From Coriobacteriaceae bacterium AM48-5 (GTDB taxonomy: Bacteria > Actinomycetota > Coriobacteriia > Coriobacteriales > Coriobacteriaceae): a DNA stretch of 64,000 nt. The notes beneath the pieces are model-generated. The model saw nothing but the letters and a program-made list of their open reading frames with translations, was not told the origin of the DNA and searched no databases. A program made the translations under genes and the position numbers. Of this stretch, positions 41,755 through 50,400 are shown piece by piece (the stretch's first letter is position 1; each line of letters opens with the position of its first letter). Location of the stretch: assembly GCA_027669525.1 (NCBI GenBank), contig JAQEDJ010000001.1:65985-129984 (forward strand). The letters run 5' to 3'.

Positions 41755-42114
41755 ATGACCGTACTGTTTGTTGAATATCCCAAGTGCTCGACCTGTAAGA
41801 AGGCCAAGGCATGGCTGGACGAACATGGGGTTGAGTATATCGACCGCGATATCGTTTTGGACAATCCCACGGCTGATGAGCTTGCGACCTGGATTGCTCG
41901 TTCGGGGCTGCCGGTGCGGCGCTTCTTTAATTCGTCGGGCATGAAATATCGAGAGCTGGGCCTGAAGGCGCGTCTGGATGCGGGCATGACGGATCGGGAG
42001 TGCTACGAGCTGCTGGCGACCGACGGCATGCTGGTCAAGCGTCCGCTGCTGGTGGGCGACGACTTTGCGATTCCCGGCTTTAGGGAATCGGCTTGGGCCG
42101 AGGCGTTGCTGTAG
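41755..42114 (+). CDS. ArsC/Spx-family protein (YffB-like)
   Basis: 119 residues with a thioredoxin-like fold: EYPKCSTCKKAKAWLDEHGV carries the CxxC-type redox motif, followed by DNPTADELATWI and LLVKRPL-like MLVKRPLLVGDDFAIPGF. The family covers arsenate reductases and Spx-type regulators. No arsenic genes are nearby, so an arsenate role is not supported. The ATG at 41755 has a CGGAGG site. The gene is followed by a repeat cluster. Confidence 0.85.
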   Translation: MTVLFVEYPKCSTCKKAKAWLDEHGVEYIDRDIVLDNPTADELATWIARSGLPVRRFFNSSGMKYRELGLKARLDAGMTDRECYELLATDGMLVKRPLLVGDDFAIPGFRESAWAEALL

Positions 42115-42118
42115 CGGC

Positions 42119-42259
42119 TGCGGAAAGTGCGACCCGGAATTCGCTTCCAGAATGGGATGCGCTTTCCCAAAGTGGCCGGTTGCGGAAAGCACGTCCCATT
42201 CTGAGCTTCGATTGTGGGACACGGTTTCCTGAGCTTGAAATCTGGGACGCACTTTCCGC
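42119..42259. repeat. Cluster of GGGACGCACTTTCCGC half-sites
   Basis: TGCGGAAAGTGCG (42119) and GGGACGCACTTTCCGC (42244-42259) form the outer inverted pair. Inside, TGGGATGCGCTTTCC (42153) faces GCGGAAAGCACGTCCCA (42182-42198), and GTGGGACACGGTTTCC lies at 42214. Five related half-sites in both orientations fill the gap. Confidence 0.75.
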
Positions 42260-42276
42260 CGGCGGGCCTGCCTCAG

Positions 42277-42687
42277 TCAGTCCGCCAGCTGTGCCCATTC
42301 GTGCGGATCGTAGACCTTTACGTGTTTGTTGGGCTTGCCGCTCCAGTACTCCTCGTCCATAAAGGGCAGATATGCCTGAACGCCGGGGCAGATAAAGGGA
42401 ATCCGCTGCTGTTGCAGTCGCTCGCGCTGGCGCTGCTCCAGGTGCGCCTCGGATATGACGGTTGGCATGCCGGACAACTCGACGAGGCTTGCCTGGATTC
42501 GCTTAAGGTCGGGGAGTCCCGCGTGCCATGACATCCGCATGATCAAAAAGGATGCACGGCGGTATTTTGCCTGCACCACAGTAATGGCGGGGCGCAGTGT
42601 GGGATGGATTTTGTCCCGTTCGGGCCAAAGGTCGGCAGTGATCTCAAGGCCCAGGGTCTCCCATAGGTAATCAAGCTCTTCGTCCAT
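42277..42687 (-). CDS. Hypothetical protein, possibly regulator N-terminal domain
   Basis: 136 residues starting MDEELDYLWETLGLEI. The middle HLEQRQRERLQQQRIPFICPGVQAYLPF segment, here cited in part, recalls the QRxRLIxxxIPFIVPGxQLYLP motif seen in some MarR-type transcriptional regulators of Firmicutes, but the C-terminal winged helix of those proteins is missing. The protein may be the stand-alone N-terminal domain or a truncated gene. Neighbours give no clue. The start has weak ribosome binding sequence. I am confident it is coding, less so of the relationship. Confidence 0.6.
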   Translation of the reverse strand: MDEELDYLWETLGLEITADLWPERDKIHPTLRPAITVVQAKYRRASFLIMRMSWHAGLPDLKRIQASLVELSGMPTVISEAHLEQRQRERLQQQRIPFICPGVQAYLPFMDEEYWSGKPNKHVKVYDPHEWAQLAD

Positions 42688-42851
42688 GGCGCCTCGATAT
42701 CTACGCGATCATTGATACTTCGATTGTGTTGCCTGGTGCTATCGTTTTCGCGGTAGAATCTGCCAACGGTTGACGGCTACCGCTCGCGGCGTTTTGCCCT
42801 TCGTGTACAGCGGTCGGCTTCACAGGTCCTTCACGGGTTGGACTAAATTAG

Positions 42852-42919
42852 GCCAATTTGACTGAATTTCAAAAAAGTCAAAATTGGGGCTTGCGTCACG
42901 GCGAGACTTCCCGTATATT
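42852..42919 (+). promoter_or_regulatory. tRNA operon promoter with upstream dyad
   Basis: TTGCGT (42891-42896) and TATATT (42914-42919) are spaced by exactly 17 bp, 45 bp before tRNA-Gln. Just upstream CCAATTTGACT (42852-42862) faces AGTCAAAATTGG (42877-42888), a possible regulator site. The 160 bp before the dyad hold nothing I can identify. Confidence 0.7.
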
Positions 42920-42963
42920 TCTTTCTTGCGCAAAGGCACAGCCGAGCGCAGCGATGCAGTCAT

Positions 42964-43037
42964 TGGGATGTCGTCTAATGGCAGGACAGCGGATTCTGGT
43001 TCCGTCAATGGGGGTTCGACTCCCTCCATCCCAGCCA
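42964..43037 (+). tRNA. tRNA-Gln (anticodon CTG), CCA encoded
   Basis: The acceptor stem TGGGATG/CATCCCA, D-arm GTCTAATGGCAGGAC, anticodon loop TTCTGGT and T-arm with GGTTCGACTCC fold properly. The 3' GCCA is encoded. tRNA-Glu follows 17 bp later in the same transcript. Confidence 0.97.
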
Positions 43038-43054
43038 TTGCATTTGCTACATAT

Positions 43055-43131
43055 GGCCCGTTCGTCTAGCGGTTTAGGACGCCGCCCTCTCAAGGCGGAG
43101 ATCACCAGTTCGAATCTGGTACGGGCTACCA
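43055..43131 (+). tRNA. tRNA-Glu (anticodon CTC), CCA encoded
   Basis: The acceptor stem GGCCCGT/ACGGGCT, anticodon stem CCGCC/GGCGG with loop CTCTCAA, and T-loop TTCGAAT are clear; ACCA ends the gene. Co-transcribed with tRNA-Gln. Confidence 0.96.
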
Positions 43132-43228
43132 AAATTGAACGCCCGGGCCTCGTAAGAGACCCGGGTTTTGTGTATTGACCGATGTTTAAGGCGCGCGTTG
43201 AGTCTGCCGCCCGGACCGAGGAGTTGTC

Positions 43229-44145
43229 ATGGACCTGCCCATCAGCTTGCAAGACATCACGTATGCCGAGAACTATCTGGCGCAGGGCGACCTGGCTACG
43301 GCGACGCCGCTGCTGGAGCGCCTGGTGGAGCTCGCCGAGGAGTATATCGACGCCGAGTGCAAGACGGAGGAGAAGCGCCAATACTTTAGCTTCGATAGCA
43401 AGTTTGAGCGCTTGGCCTATCGCCGCGTGGAGAAGGATCCGCGCGAGCTCGTGCAGGTCGAGGTGCCGTTTGACCGCCTGTACTCTGACATGGCGTTTGC
43501 CTACATTCGCCAGCAGGATTATGTAAGCGCTCGTAATGCCCTGATGCAGGCTGTGCGTTGGGATCCCATGAACTGCAACTATCGCTTGGATTTGGCCGAG
43601 CTGTTCCGTGCACTCGAGGACAAGCAGGAATGGGCATCGCTCTCGTTCTCGGTGCTGGAGCGTGCAAGCGATGGCAAGTGCGCCGCCCGCGCTTACGCCA
43701 ATCTAGGTCAGTACTTCTTGGAGCCCGAGACCGAGAACGTTTCGGCTGCCGTGGGCTGCGCGCGTCTGGCGCTGCGCCTGGCGCCCAACGATGCGCATAC
43801 GACGCGCCTGCTCAACAAGATCCATACCACCTATCCGGATGCCGCCGAGGAGAGCGACGAGCACGTGATGGGCGAGCTGGCGTTGCAGGGCGTTCCGACC
43901 TCACCTTCGGCCGAGATTGCCATCTGCCTGATTATGTGCGCGACCGATGCTGCAAGCGACGGCGACAAGCAGGAGGCGACGCGCCTGACGGTGCGTGCTC
44001 GCGACTTGGTGGGCGAGGAGGCCTGCGCGGCGATTATCAAACTGGTGCGCGAGAGCGACGCCGAGCTCAACGCCGAGCGCAAGGCAAAGCGCGAGGCTGC
44101 GGCTCAAACGCCGATGGAGCCAAGGAGGCCGGCGATGCCCAGTAA
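43229..44145 (+). CDS. Tetratricopeptide-repeat protein (probable frameshift near the end)
   Basis: Mostly helical repeats: SLQDITYAENYLAQGDLATATPLLERL, then DMAFAYIRQQDYVSARNAL and LDLAELFRALEDKQEW look like TPR units. As read, the frame runs straight into smpB (458 residues). A single missing A near 44109 (CAAACGCC for CAAAACGCC) would instead end the protein as AQNADGAKEAGDAQ at TAA 44143-44145, overlapping the smpB start by 11 bp. This is more plausible, given the strong ribosome binding site of smpB. About 305 residues. The GAGGAG site supports the ATG at 43229. Role unknown. Confidence 0.75.
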
Positions 44146-44605
44146 GCGCGAGCGCAAGCTCATTTCCAAGAATCGCTCGGCGCATCACGAGTACTTTATC
44201 GATGAGACGTTTGAGTGTGGCATTGAACTGAGCGGCACCGAGGTCAAGTCGATTCGCGAGCGCGCCTGCCAGATCACCGATACCTTCGCGCTGATCCGCG
44301 GCGGGGAGTGCTGGCTCGTCGGCCTGCATATCCACCCTTATAGCCATGGTGGCGTGTGGAATCGCGATCCCGACCGTCGGCGTCGTCTGCTGCTGCACCG
44401 CAAGGAGATCGACTTTCTTGACGGCAAACTTCGCAACCGTGGTTATGCGCTGGTTCCGTTGGAGCTCTACTTTAATACCGACGGCCGCGTAAAGCTGCTG
44501 CTGGGTCTGGGTCGCGGCAAGAAGCTCTACGACAAGCGCGAGGACATGGCCAAGCGTGATGTCCAACGCGAGATCGACCGCGCCCTCAAAGAGCGCAATC
44601 GCTAG
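44135..44605 (+). CDS. smpB: SsrA-binding protein SmpB
   Basis: Binds tmRNA and brings it to stalled ribosomes for trans-translation. 156 residues, the usual length: NRSAHHEYFIDETFECGIELSGTEVKSIR, cited in part as GIELSGTEVKSIR, then HIHPYSHGG, RRRLLLHRKEI and the basic tail KRDVQREIDRALKERNR. The ATG at 44135 has its own AAGGAGG site, which argues that it is a separate gene from the TPR protein despite sharing an open frame in this sequence. A terminator follows. I could not find the tmRNA gene nearby. Confidence 0.95.
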   Translation: MPSKRERKLISKNRSAHHEYFIDETFECGIELSGTEVKSIRERACQITDTFALIRGGECWLVGLHIHPYSHGGVWNRDPDRRRRLLLHRKEIDFLDGKLRNRGYALVPLELYFNTDGRVKLLLGLGRGKKLYDKREDMAKRDVQREIDRALKERNR

Positions 44606-44669
44606 GTTTCTAGCAGGTGGATTGGTGGGACACGTCTCATCTTTCTTACTGTTCTGACACATATGTCTC

Positions 44670-44705
44670 AAAGGCGGCGTCCGTTATGGGCGTCGCCTTT
44701 TTTTT
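44670..44705 (+). terminator. Intrinsic terminator after smpB
   Basis: AAAGGCG(GC)GTCC pairs with GGCGTCGCCTTT and is followed by a run of eight T. Confidence 0.88.
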
Positions 44706-44756
44706 GTGGGTACATACATCCATGAGGTTCAATCCTGGGTTAGGGGAGTGATCGTT

Positions 44757-45260
44757 ATGGACAAAACTGCGTTCTTTACGATGCCGAGTGGCCTGTACGT
44801 GGCGAGTGCCGCGACGGACGGGCTGCGTGCCGGCTGCGTTATCAACACAGCGGTGCAGGTGACATCCGAGCCGCCGCGCATCTCGATTGCCGTGAACAAG
44901 GAAAATGTCACGTCCGGCGTAATCGCATCGGCTAAGGCCTTTGCGCTGGCCGTGATCGATCAGACGGCCGACATGCTCTATATCGGCAACTTTGGCTTCC
45001 GCACCAGCAGTGGCTACGACAAGTTTGCCAAGTACGAGACCCACGAGACCGCGCTAGGCATGCCCTATGTGCCCGAGCACGCGGCGGCGCTGTTTAGCTG
45101 CCGTCTGATTGATACCGTGGATGTGGACACGCACCTGCTCTTTATCGGCGAGGTGGAGGACGCCGAGCGCTTGAGCGGCGAGGCCCCGCTGACCTATGAC
45201 TACTATCACAAGGTCTTGAAGGGCAAGACGCCGCCCAAGGCTTCGTCGTATCAAGGCTAG
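44757..45260 (+). CDS. Flavin reductase domain protein
   Basis: 167 residues of the FMN-binding split-barrel type: FFTMPSGLYVASAATDGLRAG, then CVINTAVQVTSEPPRISIAVNKENVTSGVI (quoted in pieces), typical of flavin reductase-like proteins and the flavodoxin-like partners of rubredoxins. The gene for a rubredoxin follows 89 bp downstream behind its own promoter, suggesting a small electron-transfer pair for NAD(P)H- or oxygen-linked reduction. The ATG at 44757 has a GGGGAG site. Confidence 0.85.
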   Translation: MDKTAFFTMPSGLYVASAATDGLRAGCVINTAVQVTSEPPRISIAVNKENVTSGVIASAKAFALAVIDQTADMLYIGNFGFRTSSGYDKFAKYETHETALGMPYVPEHAAALFSCRLIDTVDVDTHLLFIGEVEDAERLSGEAPLTYDYYHKVLKGKTPPKASSYQG

Positions 45261-45277
45261 AAATGTTCTAAAAATAC

Positions 45278-45305
45278 TTGCATTATATTATTGAGAATCT
45301 ATACT
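45278..45305 (+). promoter_or_regulatory. Sigma-70-type promoter of the rubredoxin gene
   Basis: TTGCAT (45278-45283) and TATACT (45300-45305), spacer 16 bp, in an AT-rich stretch unusual for this region. Confidence 0.7.
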
Positions 45306-45349
45306 AATAAACGAAGTACATCACCAGTCGCGTTCGAGAGGAGAACATC

Positions 45350-45493
45350 ATGGCTGAGGAGAAGAAGACGTATAAGTTTGTGTGCACCGTTTGCGGTTAC
45401 GAGGTTGAGGTCGACACGCCCGAGCTGCCCGAGGATTACGTATGTCCGGTCTGCGGCGTCGGCCCCGATGAGTTTGAGCTCGTCGAGGAGTAA
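45350..45493 (+). CDS. Rubredoxin
   Basis: A 47-residue iron protein: [12 protein letters not shown] and [15 protein letters not shown] provide the two CxxCG knuckles that bind a single Fe. The GAGAGGAG site and strong promoter show that it is a real gene. The aromatic residue set is reduced compared with classical rubredoxins, as in the minimal rubredoxin domains fused to flavin reductases in clostridial high-molecular-weight rubredoxins. Next to the flavin reductase gene, it probably serves oxidative stress defence in an anaerobe. Confidence 0.92.
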   Translation: MAEEKKTYKFVCTVCGYEVEVDTPELPEDYVCPVCGVGPDEFELVEE

Positions 45494-45535
45494 CTCGTAG
45501 ACACACGGCGATTAGCTATACAGAGCTCTGTCCAA

Positions 45536-45569
45536 GGGCCCGGTCGAATTCTCGGCCGGGGCCCTTTTG
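45536..45569 (+). terminator. Intrinsic terminator after rubredoxin gene
   Basis: AGGGCCCGG / CCGGGGCCCT stem followed by TTTTGATT. Confidence 0.82.
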
Positions 45570-45643
45570 ATTAATCTGACGGTTTAAAACGGCCTTACGT
45601 GTACAGATTGAGACGTTATATCTGGACAGTCACACCATCCCAA

Positions 45644-46900
45644 TCACATCCCCGTTAGCAGCACGATGTCGAGAACCGTTACGATGGCACCGATCCCTAC
45701 GAGCAGCGCGTTGAGCGGGCGCGAGTTGGCGTATTTGCCCATAACGCGGCGTGAGCTGGTGAGCCGTATAAGCACGAAAACCGTGATCGGCAGCTGAAGC
45801 GACAGCAGTGCCTGGCTCCAGATGAGACCTTCAAAAGGATTTGGGACGACCAGACATGCCGCCACTGCGCCGGCGAAACAGGCCGCCACCCCGATCGAGG
45901 AATGTCGGTCGTGGACGTCGTATTCCTCGTCGAACATGCCCGCGGTGATTGTGCCTGCCGCCATGCCTGCCGTCACACTACTCGAGAGGCCCGCAAACAG
46001 CAGCGCCACCGCAAAGATTGTCGAGCTTGCTGGGCCCAGAATGGGGGAGAGCGTGTCCGCTGCGACGGCGAGGTCGTCTACGACAATGCCGTGCGCAAAG
46101 AAGGTCGTTGCGGCCAGGATGACCATGGCCGAGTTGATTGCCCAGCCCACGCCCATCGAAAAGAGCGTGTCGAAGAGCTCATAGCGCAGACGCTCTTCGA
46201 TAACCTGCTCGCCTTGGCCTTCGAAGTGCATGGATTGGATGACCTCGGAGTGTAAAAAGAGGTTGTGGGGCATAACGACCGCACCCAGGACACTTACGAT
46301 AATCGCGGCCGAGCCAGTGGGCATACTGGGCGTGATCCAGCTTGCGGCGGCTTGCGGCCAGTCGACCTTGACTAGTGCAAGCTCGGCCAAAAACGAGAGT
46401 CCTACCACGCCTACGAAGGCGATGATCCAGCGTTCGGCACGCTTGTAGGAGTTCGTCATGAGCATCGCCATCGATACTGCCACCACGATGACGCAGCCCG
46501 CACGCACGGGCAGCCCAAAGAGCATTTGAAGGGCAATCGCGCCACCCAGGACTTCGGCCATGGCGGTGGCGATGGTCGCGAGATAGGCGCTGGCGAGCAC
46601 CGTGCGTCCAACGAAGCGGGGGAGGTAACGTGTCGTGGCCTCGGCAAGACAGGCGCCCGTGGCGATACCCAGGTGCGCCGCATTGTGCTGCAGCACAATG
46701 AGCATAATCGTGGACAGTGTGACGATCCACAGCAGCGCGTATCCAAACTGCGAGCCCGCGGCCATATTGGAGGCCCAGTTGCCCGGGTCGATAAAGCCGA
46801 CGGTCACGAGCAGCCCGGGGCCGATATGCCGCGCAATGTCTAGGCCTCCGTGACCACCGGTGCGCCGGGAGCCAAAGTGTTGTTTGAGATGGTTGAGCAT
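45644..46900 (-). CDS. mntH: Nramp family divalent metal transporter (MntH-like)
   Basis: Proton-coupled import of Mn2+ or Fe2+. 418 residues and eleven predicted helices. Metal-coordinating motifs are present: DPGNWA in TM1 and VVMPHN in TM6. The ATG at 46900 follows CAGGAG and gives the start MLNHLKQHFG; the open frame extends to 46936. Upstream the AT-rich sequence contains TTAGGCTCAAAAGTTAACC, which might hold an MntR/DtxR-type site, though no clean palindrome is evident. Divergent from gltB, separated by a 500-bp repeat-rich gap. Confidence 0.9.
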   Translation of the reverse strand: MLNHLKQHFGSRRTGGHGGLDIARHIGPGLLVTVGFIDPGNWASNMAAGSQFGYALLWIVTLSTIMLIVLQHNAAHLGIATGACLAEATTRYLPRFVGRTVLASAYLATIATAMAEVLGGAIALQMLFGLPVRAGCVIVVAVSMAMLMTNSYKRAERWIIAFVGVVGLSFLAELALVKVDWPQAAASWITPSMPTGSAAIIVSVLGAVVMPHNLFLHSEVIQSMHFEGQGEQVIEERLRYELFDTLFSMGVGWAINSAMVILAATTFFAHGIVVDDLAVAADTLSPILGPASSTIFAVALLFAGLSSSVTAGMAAGTITAGMFDEEYDVHDRHSSIGVAACFAGAVAACLVVPNPFEGLIWSQALLSLQLPITVFVLIRLTSSRRVMGKYANSRPLNALLVGIGAIVTVLDIVLLTGM

Positions 46901-47021
46901 GGTGAGCTCCTGCGTGCCGTTTGTTTGACGCCGCAAAGGATACCCGTTTTAGGCTCAAAAGTTAACCAAGACTAACAAAATTATTGTATTTGAATAGGAT
47001 GGTGAAAGGGAGTTGCCGAAA

Positions 47022-47241
47022 TGTCTTGATCTGTAACAACTAGGGATGGAAATTGGGTCTAGGTGTTACAGATCAAGACAAGAAGAAATGGTCCTATGGA
47101 AAATCTCGATCTGTAACAGTTAGCTGCAAAAACTGGCCCTTCGTGTTACAGATTGAAACATTCGGAACCGTCTCTCGAAAACATCTCAATCTGTAACAGT
47201 TAGTCGTCGAAATTGGGTCTTCCTGTTACAGATTGAGATGT
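47022..47241. repeat. Array of three 57-61-bp dyads at 80-bp period
   Basis: The three left arms have CTGTAAC at 47031, 47111 and 47191. Units run 47022-47080, 47104-47160 and 47181-47241. The third has perfect 18-bp arms (ACATCTCAATCTGTAACA). Arms differ between units but change together: CTTGAT with ATCAAG in the first, CTCAAT with ATTGAG in the third. It lies between mntH and gltB; no gene fits in this 520-bp gap. Confidence 0.95.
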
Positions 47242-47330
47242 TTGAAGCGGTGAGTTTACAGGTCGAACTTGGGGCCCTGTCGTTGTCCTTGAGGTCGGCG
47301 GTGTCCACTCGTAGGGCGTGCGTTACGCGA

Positions 47331-47342
47331 TTGTTTCGAAAC
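47331..47342. promoter_or_regulatory. TTGTTTCGAAAC site upstream of gltB
   Basis: The palindromic core GTTTCGAAAC lies 80 bp before gltB. The same core is found twice upstream of argR, so one regulator may serve both. Confidence 0.45.
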
Positions 47343-47421
47343 GGGCGGGAAACACAACGGGCCGGTGATGCTTCTAGTATGCCTATTCAACTGACTGTCT
47401 AACACCAAGGGGAGGATCGCG

Positions 47422-50400
47422 ATGCAGGCAGATTCCGCTCAGCAGCAGGGCCTTTATCGCCCCGAATTCGACCACGATGCATGTGGCATCGGCGCGCTTG
47501 CCGATATCAACGGCGAGCGCCATCACCAGATTCTGGACGACGCACTGTCCATTCTGGTCAACTTGGAGCACCGCGGCGGCACCGGACTCGAGAAGAACAC
47601 CGGCGACGGCGCCGGAATCCTGTTCCAGGTTCCGCATCACTTTTTCCGTAAAGAGGCCCAAAAGTGCGGCCAGATTCTGCCGGCAGAGGGCGACTATGGT
47701 GTGGCCATGCTGTTCTTCCCGCAGGACGACAAGGGCGTAGAGGATGCCCGTCGCGTGTTTGAGGAGGGCTGCGCCGAGGCCGGCGTGCCGCTGCTCTTTT
47801 GGCGCGAGGTGCCGGTCGACCCGCACGACCTGGGCGAGACGGCTCGCGCTTGCATGCCTACTATCCTGCAGGCCTTCCTGGGACGTCCGGACGACACGCC
47901 CGCCGGCGATGCCTTTGAGCGTCGCCTGTACGTGTGCCGCCGCACCATCGAAAAGAAGGCCGACGCTGAGTTCGCCCTGCGCGACAAGATCTTCTATGTG
48001 TGCTCCATGAGCTCGCGCACCATCGTGTACAAGGGCATGCTGGTCGCCACACAGATGCGCCGCTTCTTCATCGACCTCAACGACGCCGCCGTCAAAACGG
48101 CCGTGGCGCTCGTCCATTCGCGCTACTCCACCAATACCACGCCCAGCTGGGAGCGCGCGCACCCTAACCGCTTTATCATCCACAACGGTGAGATCAACAC
48201 CCTCAAGGGTAACGTCAACTGGATTCGCGCCCGCGAACCCAACCTGTACAGCCCTGTGCTGCAGCACGATCTTGAGCGCGTGATGCCCATCATCAACCGC
48301 GAGGGTTCCGACTCCGCGATTCTGGATAACGTGCTCGAATTTTTGGTCATGAACGGTCGCCCGCTCACGCGTGCCGCGTCCATGTTGCTGCCCGAGCCGT
48401 GGGACCACAACGACAGCCTGAGTGAGGAGCGCCGCGCCTACGACGCTTACCAGTCCATGCTCATGGAGCCGTGGGATGGCCCGGCGGCCATCGCCTTTAC
48501 CGACGGTCGCACGCTGGGTGCCGCCCTCGACCGTAACGGCCTGCGCCCCGCCCGCTACTATGTGACGCGCGACGGTCGCTTTATGCTGGCAAGCGAGGTG
48601 GGCACCATCGAGGTGAGCCCCGAGAACATCCTGACGAGCGGCTGTCTGGGACCGGGCCAGATGCTCGAGGTCGACTTTGCCCGCGGGCGCGTCATCTACA
48701 ACGATGAGCTGCGTGCCCGTTACGCCAAGGAAAAGCCCTACCGTGATTGGATTGCCGAGGAGACGCTAACCGTTGACGCGCTCGATGAGCCCGTTGCGGC
48801 AACGCCCGCCGAGGACGCCGAGGTGCCCGCCGCCGTGCGTATGGCCAAGCTCGGCTACCACTGGGATGACGTCGACGAGGTCGTGCGTCCCATGGCCCAG
48901 CAGGGCAAGGCACCGCTCGCTTCGATGGGCATCGATGCGCCGCTGGCCTGCCTGTCCAAGAAGACGCGCTCGTTCTTTGACTACTTCTATCAGCTGTTCG
49001 CCCAGGTTACGAACCCGCCGATCGACGCCCTGCGCGAGCATATGGTCACCTCGACCACGCTCTACCTGGCAACCACGGCAACCTGCTCGAGGATTCCCGC
49101 ACGGCCTGTCAGCTGGTGCGCCTGGAGCGTCCGCTGCTGAGCGAGGAGGAGTTCGACCGCATTTGCGCCATCGACCGCGTGGGCTTTAAGACCCGCCGTT
49201 TCCGTGCCGTCTACCGCCGCGATGCCGGCGAGGGCGCGCTGCAGGCTGCGCTCAAGCAGCTTGCAGAGGACGTTGAGGCTGCGGTCCGCGACGGCGTCAA
49301 CATTGTGGTGTTGAGCGATCGTGCCGCTGCGGGCGAGGTGCCCGTGCCGTCGCTGCTCGCCGTGGGATGCGTGCACAACCACCTGATCCGCGCCGGCGTG
49401 CGTACCTTTGCCGACATCGTGGTGGAGTGCGGCGATGCCGTGTCTCCGCACGACTTTGCGGCACTGGTGGGCTACTCCGCGAGCGGCATCTATCCGTACA
49501 ACGCACATGCGTGCATCCGCGATCTGGCGGCGCACGGCGATCTGGACGTGACAGCCGAGCAGGGCATCGCCAACTACAACAAGGCTGCGACCGCCGGCAT
49601 CGTTTCCATCATGTCCAAGATGGGCATCTCCACGGTGCAGAGCTACCACTCTGCGCAGATCTTCGAGGCCGTGGGCTTTACGCCGGAGTTTGTCAACGCG
49701 TACTTCGCTGGCACGGTGAGCCGTGTGGGCGGTATGGGTGTCGAGGACGTCGAGCGCGAGCAAAACGAGCGCTACGACGCCGCGCTCGCTATCCTTAAGA
49801 GCCCGGCTCCCGATCAGCTGCCCACGTTGGGTCTGACCAAGTGGCACCCGCTCGGCGGCGAGGATCACCTCATCGATCCGCAGACTGTCTACTTGCTGCA
49901 GACCGCCTGCCGTGAGGACAGCTACGACACCTTTAAGGAGTACAGCGTCCGCCTGCACCGCACCGGCCGTGCCGTTCGCCTGCGCGACTTGCTCGACTTT
50001 AATGCCAACGGTCGAACGCCGATGGCACTCGACGAGGTCGAGCCTGCGCTCAACATCGTCCGCCGCTTTAACACCGGCGCCATGTCGTATGGCTCCATTA
50101 GCAAAGAGGCACACGAGTGCATGGCCATCGCCATGAACCGCCTACACGGCCGTTCCAACTCGGGCGAGGGCGGTGAGGATCCGCGTCGCGAGACCCCGCT
50201 GGCCAACGGCGACTCCAAGAACTCCGCGATCAAGCAGGTGGCAAGCGCGCGCTTTGGCGTGACGAGCCGTTACCTGTGCAGCGCCTTCGAGATTCAGATC
50301 AAGATGGCCCAGGGCGCCAAGCCTGGCGAGGGCGGTCACCTGCCCGGCAAGAAGGTCTACCCTTGGATTGCCGAGGTCCGTCAGTCCACACCCGGTATCG

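Noticed and set aside
42700..44760. tmRNA gene near smpB
   Set aside because: I looked for an alanine-tRNA-like end and a tag ORF near smpB and found none.
46935..47000. MntR or Fur box upstream of the Nramp gene
   Set aside because: AT-rich text with partial similarity only; no convincing palindrome, so not listed as a feature.
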